A stretch of 6,581 nt of DNA from Bryobacteraceae bacterium (GTDB lineage: Bacteria > Acidobacteriota > Terriglobia > Bryobacterales > Bryobacteraceae). Below, piece after piece: positions 1-6,380 of the stretch. Each line of letters starts with the position of its first letter. Positions within the stretch are counted from its first letter, which is position 1. Under the pieces are notes generated by a model, which was not told the origin of the DNA, made no database searches, and saw nothing but the letters and a program-made list of their open reading frames with translations. The translations under genes were made by a program, and so were the position numbers. The DNA lies in contig JASHWA010000516.1 of assembly GCA_030044325.1 (NCBI GenBank), forward strand, positions 1-6,581. Direction: 5' to 3'.

Positions 1-377
1 AGCGAAGGCGCGAGCGCGGCGCAGAATTCGCCGAACGCGATGGAAACATAAGCGAGCGCGGATGTCTGGCCGAGCCAGTCCGCCCACCCGACGGTGAATC
101 CCGCGGGGTTGCCGAAAGCGCGCCGTGCGAACACGAAATATCCGCCGCTTTCCGGCAGCATGGTTCCCAGTTCGGTTACCGAGACGGCGGCCAGCAGCGC
201 GTAGATTCCGCCTCCCATCCACAGCGCGAGAACCAGCGGAGCGCTCGCCACGTGGTGCGCGACTTCGCCCGGGATTCGCAGAATTCCGACGCCGATCACC
301 GCGCCGACGATCACGGCGGCGCCGAATCCGGCGCCCAAAATGCGCAGCAGCCGTCCGTGTTTTGCGTCTTCGCTCAT
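1..377 (-). CDS. APC-superfamily amino-acid permease, N-terminal part (runs off the left edge)
   Basis: Inner-membrane transporter of the amino acid-polyamine-organocation superfamily, expected to import amino acids by proton- or solute-coupled transport. The substrate cannot be told from this part. Only the first 125 residues are visible; family members have about 430-500 residues and 12 helices. TM1 carries the family's glycine-rich signature GAVIGVGILRIPGEVA (residues 25-40), the unwound substrate-binding segment. TM2 follows at about 46-68, with the typical TELGTMLPESGGYFVFARRAFG stretch at 68-89, a loop conserved in this superfamily, and TM3 starts near 95. The ATG (377-375) overlaps the stop of the methyltransferase gene as ATGA. 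A good Shine-Dalgarno GGAAGG lies at 390-385, 7 bases before the ATG, which supports this start. It is the last visible gene of the heptosyltransferase operon, and its link to LPS synthesis is unclear. Family assignment is strong, substrate unknown. Confidence 0.9.
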   Translation of the reverse strand, partial: MSEDAKHGRLLRILGAGFGAAVIVGAVIGVGILRIPGEVAHHVASAPLVLALWMGGGIYALLAAVSVTELGTMLPESGGYFVFARRAFGNPAGFTVGWADWLGQTSALAYVSIAFGEFCAALAPS

Positions 378-919
378 GTGTGCGCCTTCCAGGCGAGCAC
401 GGCCGCGCCCATCAGGAACCCGGCCAGCGCTTCGTATTCGCGATTGCGCCGGTACAGACGAAACTGAAAATGTTCCTGCGCGGCGGCGCGTGCGCGAATC
501 CGCGGAATCAGCTTGGGCACGCGCCTCGCGTAGCCGTCGTATTCGGGAAACAATTTGCGCAGGTGCTGCTCCTCGAGTTCGACCACGGGCAGATACACGA
601 ATATGAACACGGCGGCAAACAGCCCGGCCAGCTCCCATCGCCGCGACGCCAATGCAAATCCCGTGGCGACGATTGTCGTTCCAACGTATAAGGGGTTGCG
701 CACATGGGCATATGGGCCGGATCGGGCGAGCGCGAGATTTTTTTCCAGATGCCCGGCCGCCCACGCGCGCAGCGCCAGGCCAAGCGTCGAAACCGCCAGA
801 CCCATCGCGAGCGAAACCGGCGAAGGCTGGGAAAGCCACAGGAACGCGGCGGCGAGCAGAAATCCGGCGGGAACCCGCAGCTTCGCCACACGATCGGCGT
901 AGGGCTTCGGAAAACTCAC
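374..919 (-). CDS. ICMT/PEMT-like membrane methyltransferase family protein
   Basis: Small integral membrane protein of 181 residues in the isoprenylcysteine carboxyl methyltransferase / phospholipid methyltransferase superfamily, which uses S-adenosylmethionine to methylate lipidic or membrane-bound substrates. Hydrophobic segments lie at about 15-31, 35-55, 78-92, 97-113 and 163-178. The family signature is clear: ARSGPYAHVRNPLYVG at 65-80 (the GPY..xRNPxYxG cofactor-binding motif), then the ELEEQHLRKLFPEYDGY..RVPKLIPR block at 114-140, with the paired glutamates and the FPEYxxY and VPxxIPR elements. The length suits bacterial ICMT-like proteins. The start is GTG at 919-917, overlapping the waaC-type stop as GTGA; only a weak ribosome site is seen, so translation is probably coupled. 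It overlaps the downstream permease start by 4 bases. Bacterial members mostly lack a known substrate. The operon suggests an envelope lipid or glycolipid, but this is inference. Family call strong, function open. Confidence 0.88.
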   Translation of the reverse strand: MSFPKPYADRVAKLRVPAGFLLAAAFLWLSQPSPVSLAMGLAVSTLGLALRAWAAGHLEKNLALARSGPYAHVRNPLYVGTTIVATGFALASRRWELAGLFAAVFIFVYLPVVELEEQHLRKLFPEYDGYARRVPKLIPRIRARAAAQEHFQFRLYRRNREYEALAGFLMGAAVLAWKAHT

Positions 920-1845
920 GCGGTACAGCCTACCGCCAGCGCTTCCATCACCGCGGCCGGCGTGACCGCGCGCATCAACGTATCATCGCGCCGGCGCTTA
1001 TACGATGTCACGGCTAAAGGCGATCGCAGCACGCGCAGCGATCCGCCGTAGGGGCCGTTGCGCGCCGGATCGGTGGGCCCGAAAATCGCTACCCCCGGTT
1101 TTGCCAGCGCCGCGGCCAGGTGCATCGGTCCGCTATCGACGCCGATCACGGCGTGCGCGCGCCGCGTCGCGTCGATCAGTCCTTCGATTCCCGAAATATG
1201 CACGTGCGCGCCGCGAATGCGCCGCAAATCCGGCTCGGCTTCGGGCGGTCCGTTCACGACCAGCGGCATCTCCAGCGCTTGCGCCACCTGCTCATACATT
1301 TCAAGCGGCCATTGTTTCGATCCCCAGCCGGCGAGCGGGCTCGCCAGAACGAATTTTCCTTCGGGAAGATCGCCCTCCGCGCGTCCGGGCGGCAGCGGAA
1401 AAACGCGCAGGATCGCGGAAGCGCCCGCGGCCGAAGCTAGCTCCAGGTTGCGATCGACGATATGCGCCGAGCTGGTGACTACGCAGTTCGAATAGAACAA
1501 CGCCGAAATCGATTCCCACGCCTGCGAGCGATGGAATCCGGTGATGCGCCGGGCGCGTGACAACGCGGCCACCAGCGCCGATTGCAGCAGGCCCTGAAAA
1601 TCGACCGCGAAATCGAAGCGCAGGGCGCGCAATTTGCGCGCCGCATCGAGGACGCCGCGCGGGGACCGGTCAAGAGTAATGATGCGGTCGACGAACGGAT
1701 TCGCTTCGACCAGCGGCGCCCACCGTGAGCGAATCACCCAGGTCATATGGCTGTGCGGAAAGCTGTGCTTCAGGCTGGCGACAGCGGGCAGCGCGTGAAT
1801 CACATCGCCCATCGCGCCCAACCGCACCACCAGAATTCGGGTCAT
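916..1845 (-). CDS. waaC: ADP-heptose:LPS heptosyltransferase I (glycosyltransferase family 9, WaaC-like)
   Basis: Cytoplasmic, inner-membrane-associated GT9 enzyme that adds the first L-glycero-D-manno-heptose from ADP-heptose to Kdo-lipid A during LPS core assembly. It has 309 residues, near the 310-330 usual for WaaC, with two Rossmann-like (GT-B) domains. The N-terminal domain opens with RILVVRLGAMGDVIHALPAV (residues 3-22); Asp14 aligns with the catalytic Asp13 of E. coli WaaC. In the C-terminal domain, the SPLAGWGSKQWP segment (169-180) supplies Lys177, the probable equivalent of the ADP-binding Lys192. GVDSGPMHLAAAL (235-247) gives Asp237, the equivalent of Asp261, followed by FGPTDPARNGPYG (255-267). 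The ATG at 1845 overlaps the preceding stop as ATGA. No clear Shine-Dalgarno is seen, which points to coupling. The downstream GTG start overlaps its own stop. WaaC rather than WaaF is chosen because of the MGDVIHALP and GPTDP motifs and the lack of the C-terminal cysteine cluster. GT9 membership is near certain; the acceptor is inferred. Confidence 0.9.
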   Translation of the reverse strand: MTRILVVRLGAMGDVIHALPAVASLKHSFPHSHMTWVIRSRWAPLVEANPFVDRIITLDRSPRGVLDAARKLRALRFDFAVDFQGLLQSALVAALSRARRITGFHRSQAWESISALFYSNCVVTSSAHIVDRNLELASAAGASAILRVFPLPPGRAEGDLPEGKFVLASPLAGWGSKQWPLEMYEQVAQALEMPLVVNGPPEAEPDLRRIRGAHVHISGIEGLIDATRRAHAVIGVDSGPMHLAAALAKPGVAIFGPTDPARNGPYGGSLRVLRSPLAVTSYKRRRDDTLMRAVTPAAVMEALAVGCTA

Positions 1846-2195
1846 CGTGATTCAGACGCTTTCGGGCAGCGCGCGTGTACACGCGCGATCAATTCGGCGA
1901 GTTTCGCTGCCTCTTCCGCCTCCAGGCGAACGTCCACGGCGATCCCCTCCGCGCATTCCACCACATAATCGGCCGTCGCGAGGGAAGCGGCCAGCTCCGC
2001 GCGCGCACCCGCCGGCAAAATCGGTTTGGAGGGATTCTCGACCACCACCAGAAGGGGCCGCGCGTCGGTTTTGATTTCGTGCAGCCGCGCGGCGTGCCAT
2101 GCCAGCAGCGGATCGAAATAACCGCTGACCACGGTCGCATCCTGAGCCACGCGCGCGGCATCCGCGCCCGCAATGATTTTTGCCCGCGTATCCAT
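1842..2195 (-). CDS. Degenerate cytidylyltransferase-fold protein, HldE C-domain-like
   Basis: A 117-residue protein whose layout follows the nucleotidyltransferase domain of the ADP-heptose synthase HldE (RfaE), but with an altered active site. VVSGYFDPLLAWHAARL (residues 22-38) corresponds to the family's NGCFDxLHxGHxxxL segment. The first histidine and the glycine of the HxGH motif are replaced, leaving LAWH with only His34. LLVVVENPSKPILPAGARAELAASL (48-72) matches the NSDxSxxRLKGxxRPxxPxxxRxxxLxxL block, but the Ser/Lys/Gly stretch that binds nucleotide is shortened. ATADYVVECAEG (74-85) matches the VDxVxxFxExTP strand. The ISSTxI motif near the domain end is missing, and the chain ends in a helix rich in Ala and Glu. 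It lies between the two heptosyltransferases, 22 bases after waaF and overlapping waaC as ATGA. A possible ribosome site GGAA is at 2207-2204. It may be a non-catalytic regulator or a diverged enzyme. Gene reality is strong, fold call fair, function unknown. Confidence 0.75.
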   Translation of the reverse strand: MDTRAKIIAGADAARVAQDATVVSGYFDPLLAWHAARLHEIKTDARPLLVVVENPSKPILPAGARAELAASLATADYVVECAEGIAVDVRLEAEEAAKLAELIARVHARCPKASESR

Positions 2196-2217
2196 TCTTC
2201 TTGTTCCGTCTTCCTTC

Positions 2218-3234
2218 TTATTTGAGCAATTCGAGTGCGCTTTGCGCCACTCGCGCCGCTTCGACCCGCCTCATGCAGCGGTGGTCGATGGGGCACTCGC
2301 GCAGCAGGCACGGGCTGCATGCAACCGGCTCGCGCACCACGCGAGCGAGCGGTCCGGTGGGTCCCGTGGCCAGATCGTCGGTCGCGCCGAAAATCGCCAC
2401 CGTGGGAACGCCCAGCGCGGAAGCGATGTGCATGGCGCCCGAATCGTTGGTCAGATACACGCGGCAGGCGGCCGCCATGTCGATGAATTCGGCGAGCGTG
2501 GTTTCGCCGGCGAAGCTTCGTACGGGTGCAGAAATGCTCGCCGCGACCGATGCGCACAATTCGCGCTCGTCTTTCGATCCGAAGACGGCGACGCTCGCGC
2601 CGGTTTCGCGCGCGACGCGATCGGCGGATTCGGCGAAGCGCTCCGGCAGCCATCGTTTCGCCGATCCATACGCCGCGCCGGGGCTTACGCCGATCACGTT
2701 TTCGCCCAGGCCCGCTTCGCGCAGCCGTTTCAATCCCGCGATGCGAGCTTCGGCCGCGCCATCGAGGCGTATCACATCGTTCGCGGGCATCGCGCTGATG
2801 ATGCCCGCGCGGCGCAGCAGTTCGAGGTAATAAAATCGCTCATGCCGTGGAATTTCGCCGCGCCGCGGAACCGCGATGGCGCGCGTCAGCAGCGGGCTGC
2901 GCCCGTCGCGCGCATATCCGATCCGCACCGGGATGCGCGCGATCCGGGCGAGGGCCGCGGCTTCGAACGCGTTCTGCAAAAGGATGGCGCAATCGAAGCG
3001 AATATGTGCGAGTTCCCGCGCCGCGCGCCATTTTGCGCGCAAGTCGCGGGCGTCATAGGCGATCAACCGGTCGCAGAACGGCTCGCGCCCGTACAGATCG
3101 GCCACCCAGGGCCGGACGAGAATCGAAATTTCGGCCTGCGGAAAGCGCTCGCGTAGCGCGCGCAGCGCCGGAATCGACATGACCGCGTCGCCCACCCAGT
3201 TGGTGGCGCGCACCAGGATTCGATCAAAATTCAC
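2218..3234 (-). CDS. waaF: ADP-heptose:LPS heptosyltransferase II (glycosyltransferase family 9, WaaF-like)
   Basis: GT9 enzyme that transfers the second heptose of the LPS inner core from ADP-heptose onto heptose I, at the cytoplasmic face of the inner membrane. It has 338 residues, close to the roughly 345 of typical WaaF. The N-terminal signature is RILVRATNWVGDAVMSIPAL (residues 5-24); Asp16 sits at the catalytic-base position. The second domain has SPGAAYGSAKRWLPERFA (184-201), a near-exact WaaF hallmark with Lys193. LTNDSGAMHIASALGVPTVA (261-280) contains Asp264, followed by IFGATD and TGPTGP. A cysteine cluster near the end (Cys306, 309, 314, 320, in CSPCLLRECPIDHRCM) is typical of WaaF and separates it from WaaC. 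The start is GTG at 3234-3232, which places the signature at the usual distance from the N-terminus; no strong ribosome site is visible. It is the first gene of the leftward operon, and its promoter must lie in the 63-base gap shared with nfeD. Confidence 0.95.
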   Translation of the reverse strand: MNFDRILVRATNWVGDAVMSIPALRALRERFPQAEISILVRPWVADLYGREPFCDRLIAYDARDLRAKWRAARELAHIRFDCAILLQNAFEAAALARIARIPVRIGYARDGRSPLLTRAIAVPRRGEIPRHERFYYLELLRRAGIISAMPANDVIRLDGAAEARIAGLKRLREAGLGENVIGVSPGAAYGSAKRWLPERFAESADRVARETGASVAVFGSKDERELCASVAASISAPVRSFAGETTLAEFIDMAAACRVYLTNDSGAMHIASALGVPTVAIFGATDDLATGPTGPLARVVREPVACSPCLLRECPIDHRCMRRVEAARVAQSALELLK

Positions 3235-3297
3235 CGTGTTGTTCTAGCGTAATCGACCCAAAACGCGCTTTGCTACAACCGGCTATCCTGGAATCGG
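3235..3297. promoter_or_regulatory. Divergent intergenic region between waaF and nfeD, probable promoters both ways
   Basis: This 63-base gap is the only non-coding space upstream of both the leftward heptosyltransferase operon and the rightward nfeD gene, so both promoters should lie here or inside the opposing gene. A weak leftward candidate is TTGTAG (3278-3273) with GATTAC (3254-3249), spaced 18 bases. No convincing rightward sigma-70 pair is visible. A short ribosome-site-like TGGAA at 3289-3293 precedes the nfeD GTG. The box assignments are tentative; only the divergent arrangement is certain. Confidence 0.4.
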
Positions 3298-4575
3298 GTG
3301 AAACGTTTTCTTTTCGTCGCGCTGATCTCCGCGGCGTGCGCGCTTCCGCTGGGGGCGGCGCCCAGGATTATCTCCGTGAATATCGACGGCGTAATTCACC
3401 CGGTGACCGTCGAGATCGTGTCGCACGCGATCGATGAAGCCGTGCGTGACAACGCATCGGCAGTGCTTCTGCGCCTCGACACGCCGGGCGGACTGCTCGA
3501 CGCCACGCGCGAGATCACCTCGAAGATGGTCGCTTCGCCCGTTCCCGTGATCGCCTACGTCACTCCCAGCGGAGGGCGCGCTGCTTCGGCGGGATTTTTC
3601 CTGCTGGAAGCGGCCGATGTCGCGGCGATGGCGCCGGGGACCAACACGGGCGCATCGTCGCCGGTGCTCGAAGGCCAGACCATGGATCCCGTAATGCGCA
3701 AGAAGGTCGAAAACGACGCATCCGCGTGGTTGCGCAGCATCGTGACTAAGCGCGGACGCAACACGGAACTGGCCGAAAAGACGATTTTCGAGGCCAAAGC
3801 GTTCACCGAAAAGGAAGCCCTCGACGATCACTTGATCGATCTGATTGAGCCCGATCAGACTGCGCTGCTGAACGCGTTAAACGGCCGCGAGATCACGCGG
3901 TTCGACGGGCGCAAGCAGCTTCTCGACACGGCCGCCGCCGAGGTGATCAATTATCAGCCCTCCGCGCGCGAGCGCATCGTCGAAGCCGTGGCCGACCCGA
4001 ACATCGCATTCATTCTTCTGGTTCTCGGAGCACTGGGAATTTATGTCGAGTTCAGCTCGCCGGGTCTCATTTTTGCGGGCGTAATCGGGGGAATACTCGT
4101 GCTGCTGGGATTATCGGGCTTGGCGGTGCTGCCGATCAACTGGATTGGAGTGGCGCTGCTGATTCTGGGCATTTCGATGTTCGTGCTGGAGGCGAAATTC
4201 ACTTCGCATGGAGTGCTGGGCATCGGCGGCGCGGTGGCGATGGTGCTGGGAGCGCTGCTGTTGGTGAACGGGCCCCCGGAAGTGCGCATTCACCTTGCCA
4301 CCGCGCTCGCCGTCACGATTCCTTTCGCGATCATTACCATGTTTCTGGTCTCGCTGGCGATCCGCGCGCGGACGAATAAAGCGCTGATGTCCGATGCCGG
4401 CCTGGTGAACGAAGTGGCCGAAGCGCGGACGGCGCTTACGCCGGGAGGCAAGGTTTTCGTGCACGGCGAATACTGGGACGCGGTGTCGAGCGCGCCGGTA
4501 GACGCCGGGGCGCCGGTCCGGGTCATCGCCGTCGAGGGAATGAAGCTGCGCGTCGAGCCCACAAAACATTCGTAA
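3298..4575 (+). CDS. nfeD: NfeD family membrane-bound serine protease (ClpP class, long form)
   Basis: Long-form NfeD protein of 425 residues: a signal sequence, a ClpP-like serine protease domain, a membrane block and a C-terminal OB fold. Family members such as archaeal PH1510 cleave hydrophobic stretches of stomatin-type proteins and are linked to membrane quality control. The N-terminus MKRFLFVALISAACALPLGA is a signal peptide cut near residue 20. The protease domain (about 24-185) has RLDTPGGLLDAT (59-70), then GGRAASAGFFL (92-102) with the putative nucleophile Ser97. Lys135 or Lys136 in VMRKKVEND is the likely dyad partner, and GRNTELAEK and KEALDDHLID follow. Helices fill about 236-355. 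The OB-fold NfeD domain (about 370-421) includes TPGGKVFVHGEYWDAVS. The GTG start gives a proper signal peptide. The gene usually neighbours a slipin/stomatin gene, but none is here; a tRNA follows 35 bases after the stop. Family call very strong; cellular role inferred. Confidence 0.95.
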   Translation: MKRFLFVALISAACALPLGAAPRIISVNIDGVIHPVTVEIVSHAIDEAVRDNASAVLLRLDTPGGLLDATREITSKMVASPVPVIAYVTPSGGRAASAGFFLLEAADVAAMAPGTNTGASSPVLEGQTMDPVMRKKVENDASAWLRSIVTKRGRNTELAEKTIFEAKAFTEKEALDDHLIDLIEPDQTALLNALNGREITRFDGRKQLLDTAAAEVINYQPSARERIVEAVADPNIAFILLVLGALGIYVEFSSPGLIFAGVIGGILVLLGLSGLAVLPINWIGVALLILGISMFVLEAKFTSHGVLGIGGAVAMVLGALLLVNGPPEVRIHLATALAVTIPFAIITMFLVSLAIRARTNKALMSDAGLVNEVAEARTALTPGGKVFVHGEYWDAVSSAPVDAGAPVRVIAVEGMKLRVEPTKHS

Positions 4576-4592
4576 GGCGAGCCGCGCTGACA

Positions 4593-4598
4593 TATAAT
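4593..4598 (+). promoter_or_regulatory. Probable -10 box of the tRNA-Glu promoter
   Basis: A perfect TATAAT hexamer ends 12 bases before the first base of the tRNA, a spacing suited to transcription starting a few bases upstream of the mature 5' end. It lies in the short gap after the nfeD stop. The expected -35 position (about 4569-4575, overlapping the nfeD stop codon) has no good TTGACA match, so the promoter may depend on an extended or upstream element. Confidence 0.6.
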
Positions 4599-4610
4599 CA
4601 AGGAAGCTGT

Positions 4611-4685
4611 GGCGCTATCGTCTAACGGTTAGGACGGAGCCCTCTCAAGGCTCAAATACGGGTTCGATTCCCGTTAGCGCTACCA
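4611..4685 (+). tRNA. tRNA-Glu, anticodon CTC, 3' CCA encoded
   Basis: A complete cloverleaf folds by eye. The acceptor stem pairs GGCGCTA (4611-4617) with TAGCGCT (4675-4681), with a G-U wobble at the first pair. The D stem is GTCT/GGAC. The anticodon stem GAGCC/GGCTC encloses loop CTCTCAA, so the anticodon is CTC, which reads GAG (glutamate). A short variable loop follows, then the T stem ACGGG/CCCGT around TTCGATT. Discriminator A and the encoded CCA end at 4685. The total is 75 bases including CCA. All stems pair and no base breaks the structure, so it should be functional. The gene stands alone, with its own TATAAT upstream. Its 3' end directly borders a truncated gene, consistent with use as an integration or recombination site. 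Confidence 0.96.
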
Positions 4686-4710
4686 ATTCCTCATACACTT
4701 ACGGGCAACC

Positions 4711-4730
4711 GGTCATGACGGGTCATGACG
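4711..4730. repeat. Two tandem copies of a palindromic 10-mer, GGTCATGACG
   Basis: GGTCATGACG occurs twice head to tail with no spacer. Each copy contains the perfect 8-base palindrome GTCATGAC, so the dyads are centred 10 bases apart, about one helical turn. It sits 25 bases after the tRNA and the second copy supplies the first ATG of the remnant gene. It could be an operator-type site, a scar of a recombination event, or a chance slippage duplication; nothing here decides between them. Confidence 0.6.
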
Positions 4731-5519
4731 CGCAACGCTCCAGCAGAAAACGGCGCCGGCTTCGGCCTCGCCAGCGGAGGTCTGCCCCCGGAAGGTACGC
4801 TCTATGGCGAATCGTTCGGCTACGTGCTCGGCCAACTGCTGGCGCTGCAGACCGCCGGATTCAACAGCGCCGCGCTTTCGGGTCCGCAGATTCAGATGAT
4901 CGGCACTCCGGTGTGGGATCGCTTCGTCACCGGCTGGATGTCGTCGCTGACTCCGACGCCGTTCATTTCCAGCAGCGAATCGTACCTTGGCTCCGTGTAT
5001 CGCATCGCCGGCTATGGCGACATGCTGCGGTTGTGGGAAACGCCCGATCATGTGGTTCCATTTTCGCTGCTGGCGATGCTGGACGAAGAAACCGGAGTCT
5101 CGACCCACATCAATGCGGCGCGCTGGTACGCCGTCAACGTGATGCCTAACGGGGCGAGCGGCCTATTGGAGCGCATCTCGAATCCCTGGACGTGGGGCGC
5201 CACACAAAGTCTGCTCTACTACGTGCTGCTCGACCCCACCGCGGCCGCAGCAACCGATCCGCGCCCGACTTACCCGCTGCTCTTCTATGACGCTCCGGCC
5301 GGGCGGATTGTGGCGCATAGCGATTGGACATCAACCAACACTTGGTTCGATTACCGTGCCAGTTGGATTTCCATCAACCACCAGGATGGCGCCGCCGGGC
5401 AGTTCGGATTCTTCCGCAATGGCGAGTGGCTCACCAAGGAAATGAGCAACTACGACAACGGCGGGAACGGAAACGGCTCGACCGTCACTTACCACAATTC
5501 CCTTGGTCTGCAGAACTGA
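4725..5519 (+). pseudogene. Heparinase II/III-like secreted protein, 5'-truncated first fragment, ending at an in-frame TGA
   Basis: Remnant of a polysaccharide-lyase-like protein of the heparinase II/III type; intact relatives are exported and cleave or bind acidic polysaccharides. The visible 264 residues start inside the alpha/alpha-toroid region (SGGLPPEGTLYGESFGYVLG, 17-36, resembles the conserved PxGxxxEGxxY turn). They pass into the beta-sandwich: PLLFYDAPAGRIVAHSDW (184-201), SINHQDGAAGQFGFFRNGEW (216-235, with His219 and Asp221 in the HxD-type motif), and TYHNSLGLQN (255-264), matching the family's HNTL strand. No signal peptide or toroid start is present. The frame is closed 7 bases before the ATG by TGA at 4716-4718, and the ATG lies in a repeat with no proper ribosome site, so it is probably not a true start. 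The fragment stops at TGA 5517-5519, but homologous-looking sequence continues in the same frame. Family call moderate, remnant status fairly sure. Confidence 0.7.
5517..5519 (+). other. In-frame TGA interrupting the heparinase-like reading frame
   Basis: Reading through this TGA keeps the frame open from 4719 to 6377. The joined protein reads LQN-stop-CALCSLVTSWAASDG and continues with convincing beta-sandwich sequence. No insertion or deletion is needed to join the halves, so a single substitution (for example from GGA, CGA or TGG) explains the break. Sequencing error, programmed readthrough and selenocysteine are alternatives; no good supporting element for the last was found. Confidence 0.8.
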
Positions 5520-6380
5520 TGCGCATTATGTTCGCTGGTCACCAGCTGGGCGGCGTCCGACGGCCCCGCGTGGGTCAACGGCAGCCAGTGGATGGAAGGC
5601 GAGAACGCGGGCGACCCCACCACTGTGATAAGTTCGGGCGCCGGCTACGTTTACGCCGCGAGCAATTTGACGAATCTCTACAACCATCCCAACGGCTACG
5701 ATTATGAAGCCAACGGCCAGTGGTTGGTGACGGACCCGATCACCAACATCACGCAAGCCACGCGATCGATTCTGTGGTTGAACAACGACTACCTCGTGGT
5801 CTACGATCGCGCGACTTCGCTCAACCCGGGATTGTTCAAACGCTTCAACCTGAGCCTAGGAGCGAATCCATCGATTAGCGGCAGCGCGGTGGCGGACACG
5901 ATGCCCGATGGCCAGCAACTGTTCGTGCAGACCCTGCTGCCGGCCGATGCGGTCATCACGAGCTTCGATGTCGCGGCCGACATCAGCTCCGTCGCCGATC
6001 TGGAACCGATGCAGTACATCATGCAGGTGCAGGACCCGACGCTCCCGTTGGACACGCGTTTCCTGCACGTGCTGCAAGGTGCCAACCCGGGAGCTTCGAT
6101 GGCAGCGGCGACTTATTCACAGAGCACCAGCGGCACAGCTTTCGACGGCGCAGGATTCGGTTCCGTGGTGGTCTACTTTCCAACCAGCGCGACTGTCGCA
6201 TTTGCGGGATGCACGCTGCCGGCCCCTGCAGCGGCTACGGCTATGTACGTGACAGGCCTCGCGTCAAACGCCGGATATACGGTGAGCATTCAGCCGGCCT
6301 CGAACGGCTATAGCGTGACGATCGCCGCGGGTGGCAGCACGATGGCCGATAGCGGTGGGGTCTTAGTAATCGCGCTCTAG
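5520..6380 (+). pseudogene. Heparinase II/III-like secreted protein, second fragment (beta-sandwich and C-terminal domain)
   Basis: Continuation, in the same frame, of the fragment that ends at 5519; 286 codons before TAG. If it were translated alone, the first ATG would be at 5592 (262 residues), but no convincing ribosome site precedes it. Numbering from that ATG, the sandwich core runs through SSGAGYVYAASNLTNLYN (14-31), ITQATRSILWLNNDYLVVYDRATS (53-76), where the R..LWL..DY.VVYDR pattern is typical of heparinase-type lyases, and LFKRFNLSLG (81-90). Upstream of the ATG, CALC (5520-5531) could form a disulfide in an exported protein. The last 50 or so residues (YVTGLASNAGYTVSIQPA then VTIAAGGSTMADSGGVLVIAL) look like a small Ig-like or accessory beta domain ending in a hydrophobic strand. 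The clean C-terminus shows that only the 5' half of the gene has been lost. Substrate and catalytic competence cannot be judged. Confidence 0.65.

Noticed and set aside
2173..3156. Long plus-strand open frame of 327 codons opposite waaF
   Set aside because: Its translation is rich in Arg and Ala with no recognisable motif, and it is a by-product of high GC in the strongly supported waaF gene on the other strand.
3283..3831. Minus-strand open frame of 182 codons opposite nfeD
   Set aside because: It is the antisense of the clear ClpP-like domain, has a His/Arg-rich composition and no family features.
5517..5546. Possible selenocysteine codon: TGA followed by a hairpin GCTGG/CCAGC at 5534-5546
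   Set aside because: The hairpin has only five pairs and a 3-base TCA loop with no guanine at the loop start, unlike bacterial SECIS elements, and heparinase-type lyases are not known selenoproteins. A nonsense mutation is simpler.
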